Below, one piece after another: positions 33,504-40,827 of a DNA stretch of 40,867 bases. Origin of the DNA: Oscillibacter sp. (GTDB lineage: Bacteria > Bacillota > Clostridia > Oscillospirales > Oscillospiraceae); contig JAAVYM010000008.1 of the NCBI GenBank assembly GCA_022791135.1, positions 1-40,867 of the forward strand. Reading direction: 5' to 3'. The number at the start of each line of letters is the position of its first letter. The stretch's first letter is position 1. The position numbers and the translations under genes were made by a program. The notes under the pieces were generated by a model. It did not search any database. It saw only the letters and a program-made list of their open reading frames with translations, and had not been told where the DNA came from.

Positions 33504-34234
33504 GGCTTTCCCTCGTATCCCCGGGGGGTGACCATCCGCCCACAGACGGCCCGAGTAGCGCTGCTGCCCACAAATACGGTGGTGAACATGTCCACTGCCT
33601 CCTCTTGCAGCTCTCCCAGAGTCAGCAGGCGGCTCTCCTGCCCCTCCCGGCCGATGTTCCGCACCCAGCCGCAGACCGTCTCCGGTCCCTTCTCCCGCAA
33701 GAGGATACCGCAGGCCCGCCGCAGGTAGTCTGCCCGCTTTTTGGAGGAGGGATTGTAAAGGCAGATGGAGAAATCCCCCCTGGCGGCGCAGAGCAGGCGC
33801 TTCTCAATAGTCTCCCAGGGGGTGAGCAAATCCGACAGGGAGATGACACAGAAATCATGCATCAGCGGCGCGCCCAGCACCGCCGCGCCGGACAAGGCGG
33901 CGGTAATGCCGGGGACCACTTCCACCTCCACCTCCGGGAACTCCGGGCACAGCTGGAGAAGCGGCCCCGCCATGCCGTAGACCCCCGCGTCACCGCTGCA
34001 CAGCATGGCCGCATTCCGCCCGGCCCGGGCGGCCTCCACCGCCCAGCGGCAACGCTCCCGTTCCTGGGTCATAGGGGTGGTATAGACCTCTTTCTCCGGG
34101 AACAAGGGCTGCACCAGGTCAATGTACACCGTATAGCCGCACAGCACATCCGCGCGGGCCATGGCCTCCCGGGCCTGAGGGGTGATCTGCTCCGCTCCTC
34201 CGGGTCCAATGCCCACCACATACACTTTACCCAT
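33500..34234 (-). CDS. cbiH: Cobalt-precorrin-3 C17-methyltransferase
   Basis: CbiH (CobJ) methylates C-17 and contracts the ring. The 244-residue protein is a class III tetrapyrrole methylase with the start VYVVGIGPGGAEQITPQARE near residues 4-23, AMLCSGDAGVYGMAGPLLQL near 75-94 and VVPGITAALSGAAVLGAPLMHDFC in the centre. The last of these, with DFC, is typical of CbiH/CobJ. The length fits the single-domain form without an added ferredoxin domain. ATG 34234 overlaps cbiG by eight bases. Confidence 0.95.
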   Translation of the reverse strand: MGKVYVVGIGPGGAEQITPQAREAMARADVLCGYTVYIDLVQPLFPEKEVYTTPMTQERERCRWAVEAARAGRNAAMLCSGDAGVYGMAGPLLQLCPEFPEVEVEVVPGITAALSGAAVLGAPLMHDFCVISLSDLLTPWETIEKRLLCAARGDFSICLYNPSSKKRADYLRRACGILLREKGPETVCGWVRNIGREGQESRLLTLGELQEEAVDMFTTVFVGSSATRAVCGRMVTPRGYEGKP

Positions 34235-35222
34235 CGTTCCACCTCCAGTCCAGGCGGACGGGAGCCAGCGCCGCCGCCATGGTGACGCCGCCGCCCGCCT
34301 GTCTCTTCACCAAAAGCGTTCCGCCGCTGCCCAGCACGGCGCTGCGCTCGCACACGTTGTCCACCCCCATGACACCCTGCACAAAATCCGAGGAGGAAAA
34401 ACTTCCTTCCACGGCCTGGAGTTTCTGGGCGGAGTAAGTCTCCAGGGCGAAGCCATAGGCGGCGCAGAAGTCCAACAGCCCCGGCTCCTCCCGCTTGCGG
34501 TCAATGCTGCACACCTTGGCAAAGGCCAGGGGATGCAGCCCCCCGGCGTTCAGCAGCGCCACGAAAGCCGCCTCCAAGGCCGCCAGAGGCGCGCCCTTTT
34601 TGCAGCCCACTCCCAGCACGGCGGCGGCGGGAATCAGGCGGAGGCAGTCCCGCTCCGCCCGCCGGATAGTGAGCAACACGTCGCACGCCTCCTCCGGCAC
34701 CGGGGCCGCGTGCTCCGGCGGCCGGCCCGCGATGGGCCAGGGGCTGAAAACCCCTATCGTCCCGCCGGAGAGCACCTTGGCGGAGACCCGCCGGATAGCC
34801 TCCGGGTTCTCCACCCGGCAGTTTTGCCGCTTGGCCCACTCGTCCACGGCAAAAACGCCCCGGACGTCCGTGGCGGTGGTAATCACCGGCTCCGCGCCGC
34901 AGAGGGCGGCGATTTTCCGGGCCAGATCGTTGGCCCCGCCCAGGTGTCCACTGAGGATGGGTACCGCAAAGCGCCCTCCTTCGTCCACCACCACCACCGC
35001 CGGATCGGCGGCCTTGCTGCGGACATGGGGCGCTATGGCCCGCACGGCGATGCCCGCCGCTCCCACGAAGACCAGCGCCTCCGACTCCTCCCAGGCGCGA
35101 TCCGTCCACTCTGCCAATCCCAGAGGTGCGCCGCACCGGGCGGCCTTGCCTCTCAAGCCCTCTGCCAGACGCCGGGCCAGGGCGAAGCCCTCCTCCGTAA
35201 AGGAGAGCAGCCATACGCTCAC
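34227..35222 (-). CDS. cbiG: Cobalt-precorrin-5A hydrolase
   Basis: CbiG opens the ring lactone of cobalt-precorrin-5A and releases acetaldehyde, a step specific to the anaerobic route. The 331-residue protein has the N-terminal domain with FVGAAGIAVRAIAPHVRSK near residues 51-69 and VPILSGHLGGANDLA near 91-105. The C-terminal CbiG domain has GVGCKKGAPLAALEAAF and EPGLLDFCAAYG. The start is GTG 35222, overlapping the cbiF stop (GTGA). Its presence, with cbiD and cbiK, marks the pathway as the early-cobalt anaerobic one. Confidence 0.95.
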   Translation of the reverse strand: MSVWLLSFTEEGFALARRLAEGLRGKAARCGAPLGLAEWTDRAWEESEALVFVGAAGIAVRAIAPHVRSKAADPAVVVVDEGGRFAVPILSGHLGGANDLARKIAALCGAEPVITTATDVRGVFAVDEWAKRQNCRVENPEAIRRVSAKVLSGGTIGVFSPWPIAGRPPEHAAPVPEEACDVLLTIRRAERDCLRLIPAAAVLGVGCKKGAPLAALEAAFVALLNAGGLHPLAFAKVCSIDRKREEPGLLDFCAAYGFALETYSAQKLQAVEGSFSSSDFVQGVMGVDNVCERSAVLGSGGTLLVKRQAGGGVTMAAALAPVRLDWRWNDG

Positions 35223-35974
35223 TGGTCCGCCTCCCGGAATCCTGTGGAAAAAGCGGGATCATAGAGTTTGCTGCGCTCATAAGCCTCTCCTAGGAAATCT
35301 CCTACCAGCACCAGGGCGGTCTTGGAAATTCCGTGTTCCCGGCCCGCCGCCGCCAGGGCGCCCACCGTACAGCGAACCACCTTCTCCTCCGGCCAGGTGG
35401 CCTTGTACACCAACGCCGCTGGGGTGGAAGCCATATAGGCCCCCTTCAAAAGCTCTGATTGCAGCTGCTCCAGCATGCCCGCGGAGAGAAAGATCGCCAT
35501 GCTGGCCCCGTGGGCCGCCCAGGAGGCGATCGCCTCCCTCTCCGGTACTGGGGTACGGCCTTCCATGCGGGTGATCACCACCGACTGACTCACCCCCGGC
35601 AGGGTGTACTCCGCCCGAACCGCCGCCGCCGCGCCGCATAAGCTGGACACCCCCGGCGTCTCGTCATAGGGGATTCCCAGCGCGTCCAGGGCGTCCATCT
35701 GTTCCCGGACAGCCCCGTAGAGGCAGGGGTCCCCGGTGTGCAGGCGGACGGTGTTTCTCCCCGCCGCCTCCGCTTCCTGCATCACGCCCAGCACTTGCTC
35801 CAGCGTCATCTCCGCGCTGTTGTAGACTGCGCACCCCTCCCGGCAGAGAGCCAGCAGCGCCGGGTTCACCAGGCTGCCCGCATAGACAACCACGTCCGCC
35901 TCCTTCAGCAGTTCCGCGCCCCGGAGGGTGATCAGGTCCGGGGCGCCAGGCCCCGCTCCCACAAAATGAACCAT
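35219..35974 (-). CDS. cbiF: Cobalt-precorrin-4 C11-methyltransferase
   Basis: CbiF (CobM) methylates C-11. The 251-residue protein begins VHFVGAGPGAPDLITLRGAE near residues 2-21 and has DVVVYAGSLVNPALL (29-43), VRLHTGDPCLYGAVREQMDA and ETPGVSSLCGAAAAVRAEYTL, all standard for the subgroup. The LHTGDP motif is part of the SAM site. ATG 35974 is 4 bases after the cbiL stop. It supplies the substrate for CbiG. Confidence 0.97.
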   Translation of the reverse strand: MVHFVGAGPGAPDLITLRGAELLKEADVVVYAGSLVNPALLALCREGCAVYNSAEMTLEQVLGVMQEAEAAGRNTVRLHTGDPCLYGAVREQMDALDALGIPYDETPGVSSLCGAAAAVRAEYTLPGVSQSVVITRMEGRTPVPEREAIASWAAHGASMAIFLSAGMLEQLQSELLKGAYMASTPAALVYKATWPEEKVVRCTVGALAAAGREHGISKTALVLVGDFLGEAYERSKLYDPAFSTGFREADQ

Positions 35975-35978
35975 CCCA

Positions 35979-36671
35979 TTACTCCTTTACGACGATGGTA
36001 GCAAAATACCCCGTGTCCTTCGGCGGACACCCCAGATCCCGGCAAACCCGCTCCGTGGGCAGGCCACAGTCCTGCACCATGGCGGCCTTTTCCAGCAGCC
36101 CCCGCCGCCACAAAAGCTCCGCAGCCTGGGGCAGCTGTTTTCCGGCCTTCATCAGCACCTTGGTCCCCGGCAAATCCAGCTGCTCCGCCAAGCTGCCCCC
36201 GGCCGGCAGGATATGGAGGGGGGACCCGGCGCCGGTGAGGCTGACACCCAGCCGCGCCGCCACGGCGCAAAAGCTGGGCACGCCCGGAATCATCACGGCC
36301 TCGTAGCCCCTCTCGGCGATCAAATCCATCAGATAGCCGAAGGTTGCATAAATGGACACATCTCCCAGGTTCAACATGGCCACGTCCCGCCCGGAGGACA
36401 AGTGCGCCTCAACGGCGTCCGCTGCCTTTTGCCGGGCCTCCCGGAGGACTTCCGGGTCCCGGGACATGGTAAACTCCAGGGGCAAAAGAATTTTTCCATC
36501 CAGGGAAACGGCCCGGCGGACGATGTCCAGGGCCAGTGCCCCACCGCTCTTCGTCCGGGGAGCCGCCACCACCGGGCAGCGCTCCAGCGTCCGGAGCGCT
36601 TTCATTGTCAAAAGCTCCGGATCTCCGGGGCCGACGCCCACGCCGTAAAATATGCCTTGCTTCACTTCCAT
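35979..36671 (-). CDS. cbiL: Cobalt-factor II / precorrin-2 C20-methyltransferase
   Basis: CbiL (CobI) adds the methyl group at C-20. The 230-residue protein has GIFYGVGVGPGDPELLTMKA near residues 6-25, VVAAPRTKSGGALALDIVRR near 34-53, VAMLNLGDVSIYATFGYLMD and VMIPGVPSFCAVAARLGVSL. The GDVSIYATF segment is typical of C20-methyltransferases. The start overlaps the end of cbiD by ten bases. It acts directly after cobalt insertion by CbiK. Confidence 0.96.
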   Translation of the reverse strand: MEVKQGIFYGVGVGPGDPELLTMKALRTLERCPVVAAPRTKSGGALALDIVRRAVSLDGKILLPLEFTMSRDPEVLREARQKAADAVEAHLSSGRDVAMLNLGDVSIYATFGYLMDLIAERGYEAVMIPGVPSFCAVAARLGVSLTGAGSPLHILPAGGSLAEQLDLPGTKVLMKAGKQLPQAAELLWRRGLLEKAAMVQDCGLPTERVCRDLGCPPKDTGYFATIVVKE

Positions 36672-37807
36672 CCCTCCATGATCTTCTCAACAGCTTCCGT
36701 CTGCCCAAGCGGGCCGTAGGCGTTGGAAAATACCACTGCGCCTACCTGGTACGCCCCCGCCGCCCGGCGGGTTAAATGCCGCTGAATCGCGTCCAGCATG
36801 TCCGCCAGCACCGCCTCCCGCAGACCCGCCCGGTCCAAAACGGCAATGCAGCCGTCGGCGGAGGCGGCATCCATCAGTTCACGGCACACCGACCCGGAAG
36901 CCCCGCAAACCGCCGCATGGGCGCAGAACAGCTCCGTCCGGCAGTCCGCATAGCGGCTGTGGGTATTCATAATGCCTCCGGCCAGCTTGCACATCTTCCC
37001 GATGTGGCCGGCCAGCAGCACCGATTCGACGGACTCTCCCCCGCAGGAATCCAAAGCCTCCCCGATGAAGTTGGAACATTTTATCACAGGGATTCCCCGG
37101 CCGTCCAGCCCCTGGGTGCGGAGGAACTCCAAGCCGTAGTTCCCCGGGGTCAAGATTACATGGCGGCTGCCCTGGGCCGCAGCCTGCCGGATCTCTAAAA
37201 CCACGGTGTCGGCCAAGGCACGGAGGCTCATCGGTTCCACGATGCCGGAAGTACCCAAAATGGAAATGCCCCCCACGATGCCCAGCGGCCCGTTGAAGGT
37301 TCGCTCCGCCGCGGCCGCTCCGCCGGGGACAGAGACCACCACCCGCAGTCCGCCGGAATAGCCCGCCTCCCGGCACACAGCCAGAACAGCCTGACGGATC
37401 ATCTGCCGGGGGACGCAATTGATAGCAGCCTCCCCCACCGGCTGATCCAGCCCCGGCCGCGTCACCCGTCCCACGCCTTCGCCGCCCTCAATGGAAACGC
37501 CGGGGGCTTCTATCCGCTCCACGCAGGCAAAAATCCGCAGCCCGGCGGTGGCGTCCACATCGTCCCCTCCGTCCTTCCGGACAGCGCAGGACGCCCGCCC
37601 CTCCTCCAGGGCGCACGCCTCCAGGGGGACCTCCACAGTCAGCCCCTTCGGCGTCTCCAGGGAAACCGAAGCTGGCGGGATGCCCGTCAGCAGCAATCGT
37701 GCCGCTCCCGCCGCCGCCAGGGCTGCACAGGTCCCGGTGGTGTAGCCGCAGCGCAACCGCCTGCCGCCGGAAAAAATGTAGTGTTCAAAGCCGGCGTCCA
37801 TGCCCAT
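36662..37807 (-). CDS. cbiD: Cobalt-precorrin-5B C1-methyltransferase
   Basis: CbiD methylates C-1 and is found only in the anaerobic pathway. The protein has about 381 residues. The family signature CGYTTGTCAALAAAGAARLL starts near residue 20, and GVGRVTRPGLDQPVGEAAIN and GGISILGTSGIVEPMSLRAL follow. Two ATG codons, 37807 and 37801, could both serve: GGAAGG lies nine bases before the first and GGAG eight bases before the second. I chose the first. It lies 55 bases after the cbiK stop. Confidence 0.95.
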   Translation of the reverse strand: MGMDAGFEHYIFSGGRRLRCGYTTGTCAALAAAGAARLLLTGIPPASVSLETPKGLTVEVPLEACALEEGRASCAVRKDGGDDVDATAGLRIFACVERIEAPGVSIEGGEGVGRVTRPGLDQPVGEAAINCVPRQMIRQAVLAVCREAGYSGGLRVVVSVPGGAAAAERTFNGPLGIVGGISILGTSGIVEPMSLRALADTVVLEIRQAAAQGSRHVILTPGNYGLEFLRTQGLDGRGIPVIKCSNFIGEALDSCGGESVESVLLAGHIGKMCKLAGGIMNTHSRYADCRTELFCAHAAVCGASGSVCRELMDAASADGCIAVLDRAGLREAVLADMLDAIQRHLTRRAAGAYQVGAVVFSNAYGPLGQTEAVEKIMEGWK

Positions 37808-37862
37808 CTCTCCGCCCCTTCCATCACTCCCCAGGTAGTCTGGTTTCAAAGGCCAGACCTCC

Positions 37863-38774
37863 TTAGCCCAGCTTATCCACTGCGGCCCGGGCATGAGACA
37901 CCAGCAGCTCTTGAATGGACTGGTACTCGCCCAGGCCCTTTAAAACGCACTCCACCGAATAGCCCTCCCGGGCAAAAGCGGTCTTCCAAGCGTCCTCCCC
38001 ATCCCCGGCCATGTCGTGGTTGGCGTGGTCGCCGGCGACGATCATCATGGGCTGAAGCACCACTCGGTCATAGTCTCCCGCCTTGACCATGGCCAACACC
38101 TCCTCCAGGCCCGGCGACGCCTCTACCGTGCCGATGAAGCAATTGGCACAGCCGGCCCCGGCCATAACCCGCTGCATTCTGGCATACACGGCGTTCGACG
38201 CCGCCTCGGTACCGTGTCCCATGAAGCAGACGGCGGTCCTTTTATCGCCGTACCGGGCGGCGGCCTCCGCCAGCACTCCGGCCACGACCCGGAAGTCCTC
38301 CTCCGAGTCCAGCAGCGGCGCGCCCACGGAGACGGCCTCAAAGGCCCCAGCGAACTGCGCCACCGCCGCAGCCACGTCATGATATTCCAATCCATTCATC
38401 AAATGGGTAGGTTGGATCACCAGGCGCTTCACTCCGTTTTCGGCAGCCCGCTCCAAGGCCTGCTCCACGCTGTCGATGCTCACGCCGTCCCGACGCCGTA
38501 TCCGGTCAATGATGGTCCGGGAGGTAAAGGCCCGGCGGACGGACCAGCCCGGGAAAGCATGCTCCAGAGCGCACTCAATGGCTCCGATGGTCAGCCGGCG
38601 GCTGTCATTGAAGCTGGTGCCAAAGCTAACCGCCAGCAGCTCGTCCTCGCCGATGCCGTCCTGATTCCGGGGGTCATCCAGGGAGGCGTTCCCAGTGGTG
38701 TAATCCTCCCCGCCCAGTCCTCCGCAGACCGTGTTCAGGTCCGCCATCGCGGGCATCGCCTGTTCCATTTTCAT
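37863..38774 (-). CDS. cbiK: Anaerobic cobalt chelatase
   Basis: CbiK inserts Co2+ into sirohydrochlorin (or precorrin-2) at the start of the anaerobic route, without ATP. The 303-residue protein has LLAVSFGTSFNDSRRLTIGA near residues 46-65, His124 in QPTHLMNGLEYHD and His187 in CFMGHGTE; the two His are the metal and proton-transfer residues of the family. About 45 residues precede the core, longer than in the Salmonella enzyme, with no clear signal peptide. AGGAG precedes ATG 38774. It is the first gene of the operon, behind the riboswitch and its terminator. Confidence 0.95.
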   Translation of the reverse strand: MKMEQAMPAMADLNTVCGGLGGEDYTTGNASLDDPRNQDGIGEDELLAVSFGTSFNDSRRLTIGAIECALEHAFPGWSVRRAFTSRTIIDRIRRRDGVSIDSVEQALERAAENGVKRLVIQPTHLMNGLEYHDVAAAVAQFAGAFEAVSVGAPLLDSEEDFRVVAGVLAEAAARYGDKRTAVCFMGHGTEAASNAVYARMQRVMAGAGCANCFIGTVEASPGLEEVLAMVKAGDYDRVVLQPMMIVAGDHANHDMAGDGEDAWKTAFAREGYSVECVLKGLGEYQSIQELLVSHARAAVDKLG

Positions 38775-38846
38775 TCTGCTCTCCTCTCTCCATGCCCGCT
38801 TCCCCGCCTCTCCCGCTGGAATCCGCAAAGCACGAGAGGGTGCAAG

Positions 38847-38874
38847 AAAAAATGGCCATCTGAACAGATGACCA
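38847..38874 (-). terminator. Riboswitch-controlled terminator before cbiK
   Basis: A 10-base-pair stem (38865-38874 with 38853-38862, - strand sense, one G-T pair) has only two bases between its arms, so the tip pair probably opens to form the loop. It is followed by six T residues. It lies between the cobalamin riboswitch and cbiK, so it is the likely off-switch when cobalamin is bound. Confidence 0.88.
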
Positions 38875-38929
38875 CACATCCCCGGAGGGGAAACGGTACA
38901 ATCAAGTCCTCGTGATCCGGAATGCCGGG

Positions 38930-39115
38930 GCATTCCCGTACCTGCGGCCGGCAGGTCTCCTGACTCGTAAATCATCGCGCGCCGCCGCCTTCCCAGTCTT
39001 CGCCAGTGGCCGCCGTTTCCGGCACAGGTAGCGCGCTCCTTACATACAGTGACGAGATCGTACAGGCCTTTCACCTGTTTCCCTTTTGACCGGCCCTATG
39101 GAGAGGCCGGAACCA
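38930..39115 (-). promoter_or_regulatory. Cobalamin riboswitch controlling the cbi operon
   Basis: On the - strand the RNA shows the class I cobalamin element in order: AAAAGGGAAACAGGTGAAA (about 39087-39069), the CACTGTA segment, an exact B12 box GCCACTG (39010-39004), GAAGACTGGGAAGGC and the closing GAGTCAGGAGACCTGCC (38966-38950). A terminator follows before cbiK. High adenosylcobalamin should stop transcription of the whole 17-kb operon. Confidence 0.93.
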
Positions 39116-39167
39116 ACCGCGTTTGCAATATCCACTTTTTCCCTAAGATAAACCAAAATACAGCATT

Positions 39168-39196
39168 ATTCTATGAGAGGTTTTAGGGGAAATCAA
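39168..39196 (-). promoter_or_regulatory. Likely promoter of the cobalamin operon
   Basis: On the - strand TTGATT (39196-39191) and TAGAAT (39173-39168) are separated by exactly 17 bases. The expected start near 39161 lies about 45 bases before the riboswitch. The rest of the region up to 39317 is AT-rich; I see no equally good promoter for the + strand aldolase gene. Confidence 0.65.
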
Positions 39197-39317
39197 ATAT
39201 AAAAAAACTATATATTCCCTCTGTCCTATATCTTTTTCAAATACTCTTGCGTTTCTTTCCGTTGAGGGCTATGATGAAACTGGATACCGATTCATTCAGG
39301 ACCCGGAGGAACGCAGC

Positions 39318-40103
39318 ATGTCTACAATGAAGGAAAACCTCATGGGCGGAAGACCCCTGCTGGGCACCATGGTCACCGCCTTTGACAGCCCAGAGCTTCT
39401 TCGCCTTGCCGCCAACGCCGGACTCGACTGGATTTTTATCGACACCGAGTCTGTCTGTCCTTCCCCGGACCGCCTGTCCGCCATGCTGGGTTACGCCCAA
39501 TTCGTCGGCCTTCCCGCCATTGTGCGCATCCCGGAGCTTACCAAGGCTGAGACCGGCCGCATTCTGGACCTGGGCGCGGCGGGTCTCATCTGTCCGGATG
39601 TCCGCTCAGCAGCGGCGGCGGAGGAACTGGTCCGCCTGTCTAAATACGCCCCGGACGGCCAGCGCGGCGTGGCCCTGGACCGCCCCCACACCCGCTATCA
39701 GGCCGGGAACACTGCAGAAAAACTCCACTACATGGCTGAGGCCAACCGTCAGCTCGTGCTCATCTGCCAGATCGAGTCTCAGGATGGCCTGGCCCGTGTG
39801 GAAGAAATTGCCGCAGTGCCTGGGGTGGACGGCCTCCTCATCGGTCCTAACGACCTGACCCAGGCTATGGGCATTTTCGGTCAGACGAACCATCCGGACT
39901 TCCTGGAGGCGGTCCGCCGCATCTGTGAAGCGGCCCAGCGTCATGGCAAGGCCGTCGGCATGAGCTGCGGCAGCGTCGCCGCATGCCGCCCCTGGGCGGA
40001 AGCGGGAATCCGCTTTTTCCAGGTTGGCAGCGACGTTTCCCTGTACGCCGGCGCCCTCCGGGAATTGCAGGGGCAATGGCTCCAGTGCTTTGGAGAGCCG
40101 TAA
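39318..40103 (+). CDS. HpcH/HpaI-family aldolase with altered active site
   Basis: This 261-residue protein belongs to the HpcH/HpaI aldolase/citrate lyase family, which cleaves or forms 2-keto-acid aldols with a bound divalent metal. It has the barrel segments DWIFIDTES (residues 37-45), the substrate Arg70 in VRIPE, the metal ligands Glu153 (CQIESQDGL) and Asp179 (IGPNDLTQA). Where well-studied class II members have the base His45 in a DxEH motif, this protein has Ser45. The reaction or substrate may therefore differ. AGGAACGCAGC precedes ATG 39318. It is alone on the + strand, divergent from the cbi operon, with a riboswitch 24 bases after its stop. It could act on pyruvate, the end product of the nicotinate route, but nothing proves this. 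Confidence 0.85.
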   Translation: MSTMKENLMGGRPLLGTMVTAFDSPELLRLAANAGLDWIFIDTESVCPSPDRLSAMLGYAQFVGLPAIVRIPELTKAETGRILDLGAAGLICPDVRSAAAAEELVRLSKYAPDGQRGVALDRPHTRYQAGNTAEKLHYMAEANRQLVLICQIESQDGLARVEEIAAVPGVDGLLIGPNDLTQAMGIFGQTNHPDFLEAVRRICEAAQRHGKAVGMSCGSVAACRPWAEAGIRFFQVGSDVSLYAGALRELQGQWLQCFGEP

Positions 40104-40128
40104 AGCGAACCAACAAAACAAGTGCATA

Positions 40129-40340
40129 CCCGCGCGCAGTGCCCCGCCTTAGGCGGGGATAATAGGGAATCGGGTGAGAATCCCGAACGATCCGGTCACT
40201 GTGAATTGGGAAGCCGGCCGCATGTGCCATTGCGAAAGCGAGAAGGCGCGGCCGGCGCAGACCCAAAGTCAGGAAACCTGCTGAGCGCGGCGCCGATGGG
40301 AAACTTCCGTGGAAAGGGACTCGTCTGAAATCCGCGCGGG
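40129..40340 (+). promoter_or_regulatory. Second cobalamin riboswitch, + strand, no co-oriented target
   Basis: The + strand carries the cobalamin element in order: AATAGGGAATCGGGTGAGAA (about 40161-40180), CCGGTCACTGTGAA, a B12 box with one change (GCCATTG, 40226-40232), GCGAAAGCGAGAAGGC and GTCAGGAAACCTGCTGAGC (about 40268-40286). Eight-base arms CCCGCGCG (40129-40136) and CGCGCGGG (40333-40340) can close the whole element; the second arm can instead pair with GCGCGG (40285-40290). It follows the aldolase gene by 24 bases, and no complete + strand gene follows. Confidence 0.88.
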
Positions 40341-40367
40341 CTTTTCGCTTTTGCTGCGGGATATTCA

Positions 40368-40398
40368 GCCGCCTTCCTATAGGGAAGGCGGCGTTTTC
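40368..40398 (+). terminator. Terminator after the second riboswitch
   Basis: Perfect 10-base arms (40368-40377 and 40383-40392) with a 5-base loop are followed by GTTTTCTGTTCTT. It terminates + strand RNA leaving the riboswitch, immediately before the convergent Cys-rich gene. It may be the switch output or a plain end. Confidence 0.85.
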
Positions 40399-40406
40399 TG
40401 TTCTTA

Positions 40407-40703
40407 TCAGTCTGGGGCCTTCCTCATGGCCTCTATGATTTCCCGGTATTTCCCGGTGATGTAGCCATAGCCCTCCCGCCGGTGGGGCAGGAGGCACCCG
40501 CTGCAATCCTTAACGCCGTTTTCCAGATAGGCGAAGTTCCCGCCGCACTCTTTGCCCAGCATGTACAGCGGGCAGTAGCAAAACAGGCAGTTAAATTCCT
40601 CCCCCTCCGGCACGGCGTGACAGGGATAAAATTCGCACGCTTTGTTCGCAAAGAAGGAATAGCCCTTTCCATACCACTCCGGCTTCACAATTTTCTCACT
40701 CAT
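40407..40703 (-). CDS. Cysteine-rich small-domain protein
   Basis: This 98-residue protein matches the cysteine-rich small domain (PF04071-like), a probable metal-binding module sometimes found with cobalamin salvage or synthesis genes. Cysteines lie at 23, 28, 39, 42, 44, 53, 67 and 70, with His29 and His74, enough for one or two metal sites. Segments FYPCH, CLFCYCPLYMLGKECGG and DCSGCLLPHR are typical. It has no signal peptide. It faces the second riboswitch and its terminator, so it is not downstream of the switch on the same strand. The role is unknown. Confidence 0.8.
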   Translation of the reverse strand: MSEKIVKPEWYGKGYSFFANKACEFYPCHAVPEGEEFNCLFCYCPLYMLGKECGGNFAYLENGVKDCSGCLLPHRREGYGYITGKYREIIEAMRKAPD

Positions 40704-40751
40704 TCCGAATCCTCCATATCCGTCGGGACGTACTGTAAACTAAAATGAAAG

Positions 40752-40781
40752 TTGAAGACCCGCCAGCCCTTCTGGTACAAT
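40752..40781 (+). promoter_or_regulatory. Possible promoter at the right edge
   Basis: TTGAAG (40752-40757) and TACAAT (40776-40781) are separated by 18 bases and precede a + strand start codon at 40828 with AAGGAG in front of it. Boxes are moderate matches. Confidence 0.5.
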
Positions 40782-40827
40782 GGTTTCACCACAAATCCAA
40801 GTACCTCCCGAAAGGAGACGAGTCTTC

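Noticed and set aside
40142..40158. Seven-base-pair GC hairpin right after the aldolase gene as its terminator
   Set aside because: It has no T tract and lies within the 5' part of the riboswitch, so it is more likely a stem of that RNA.
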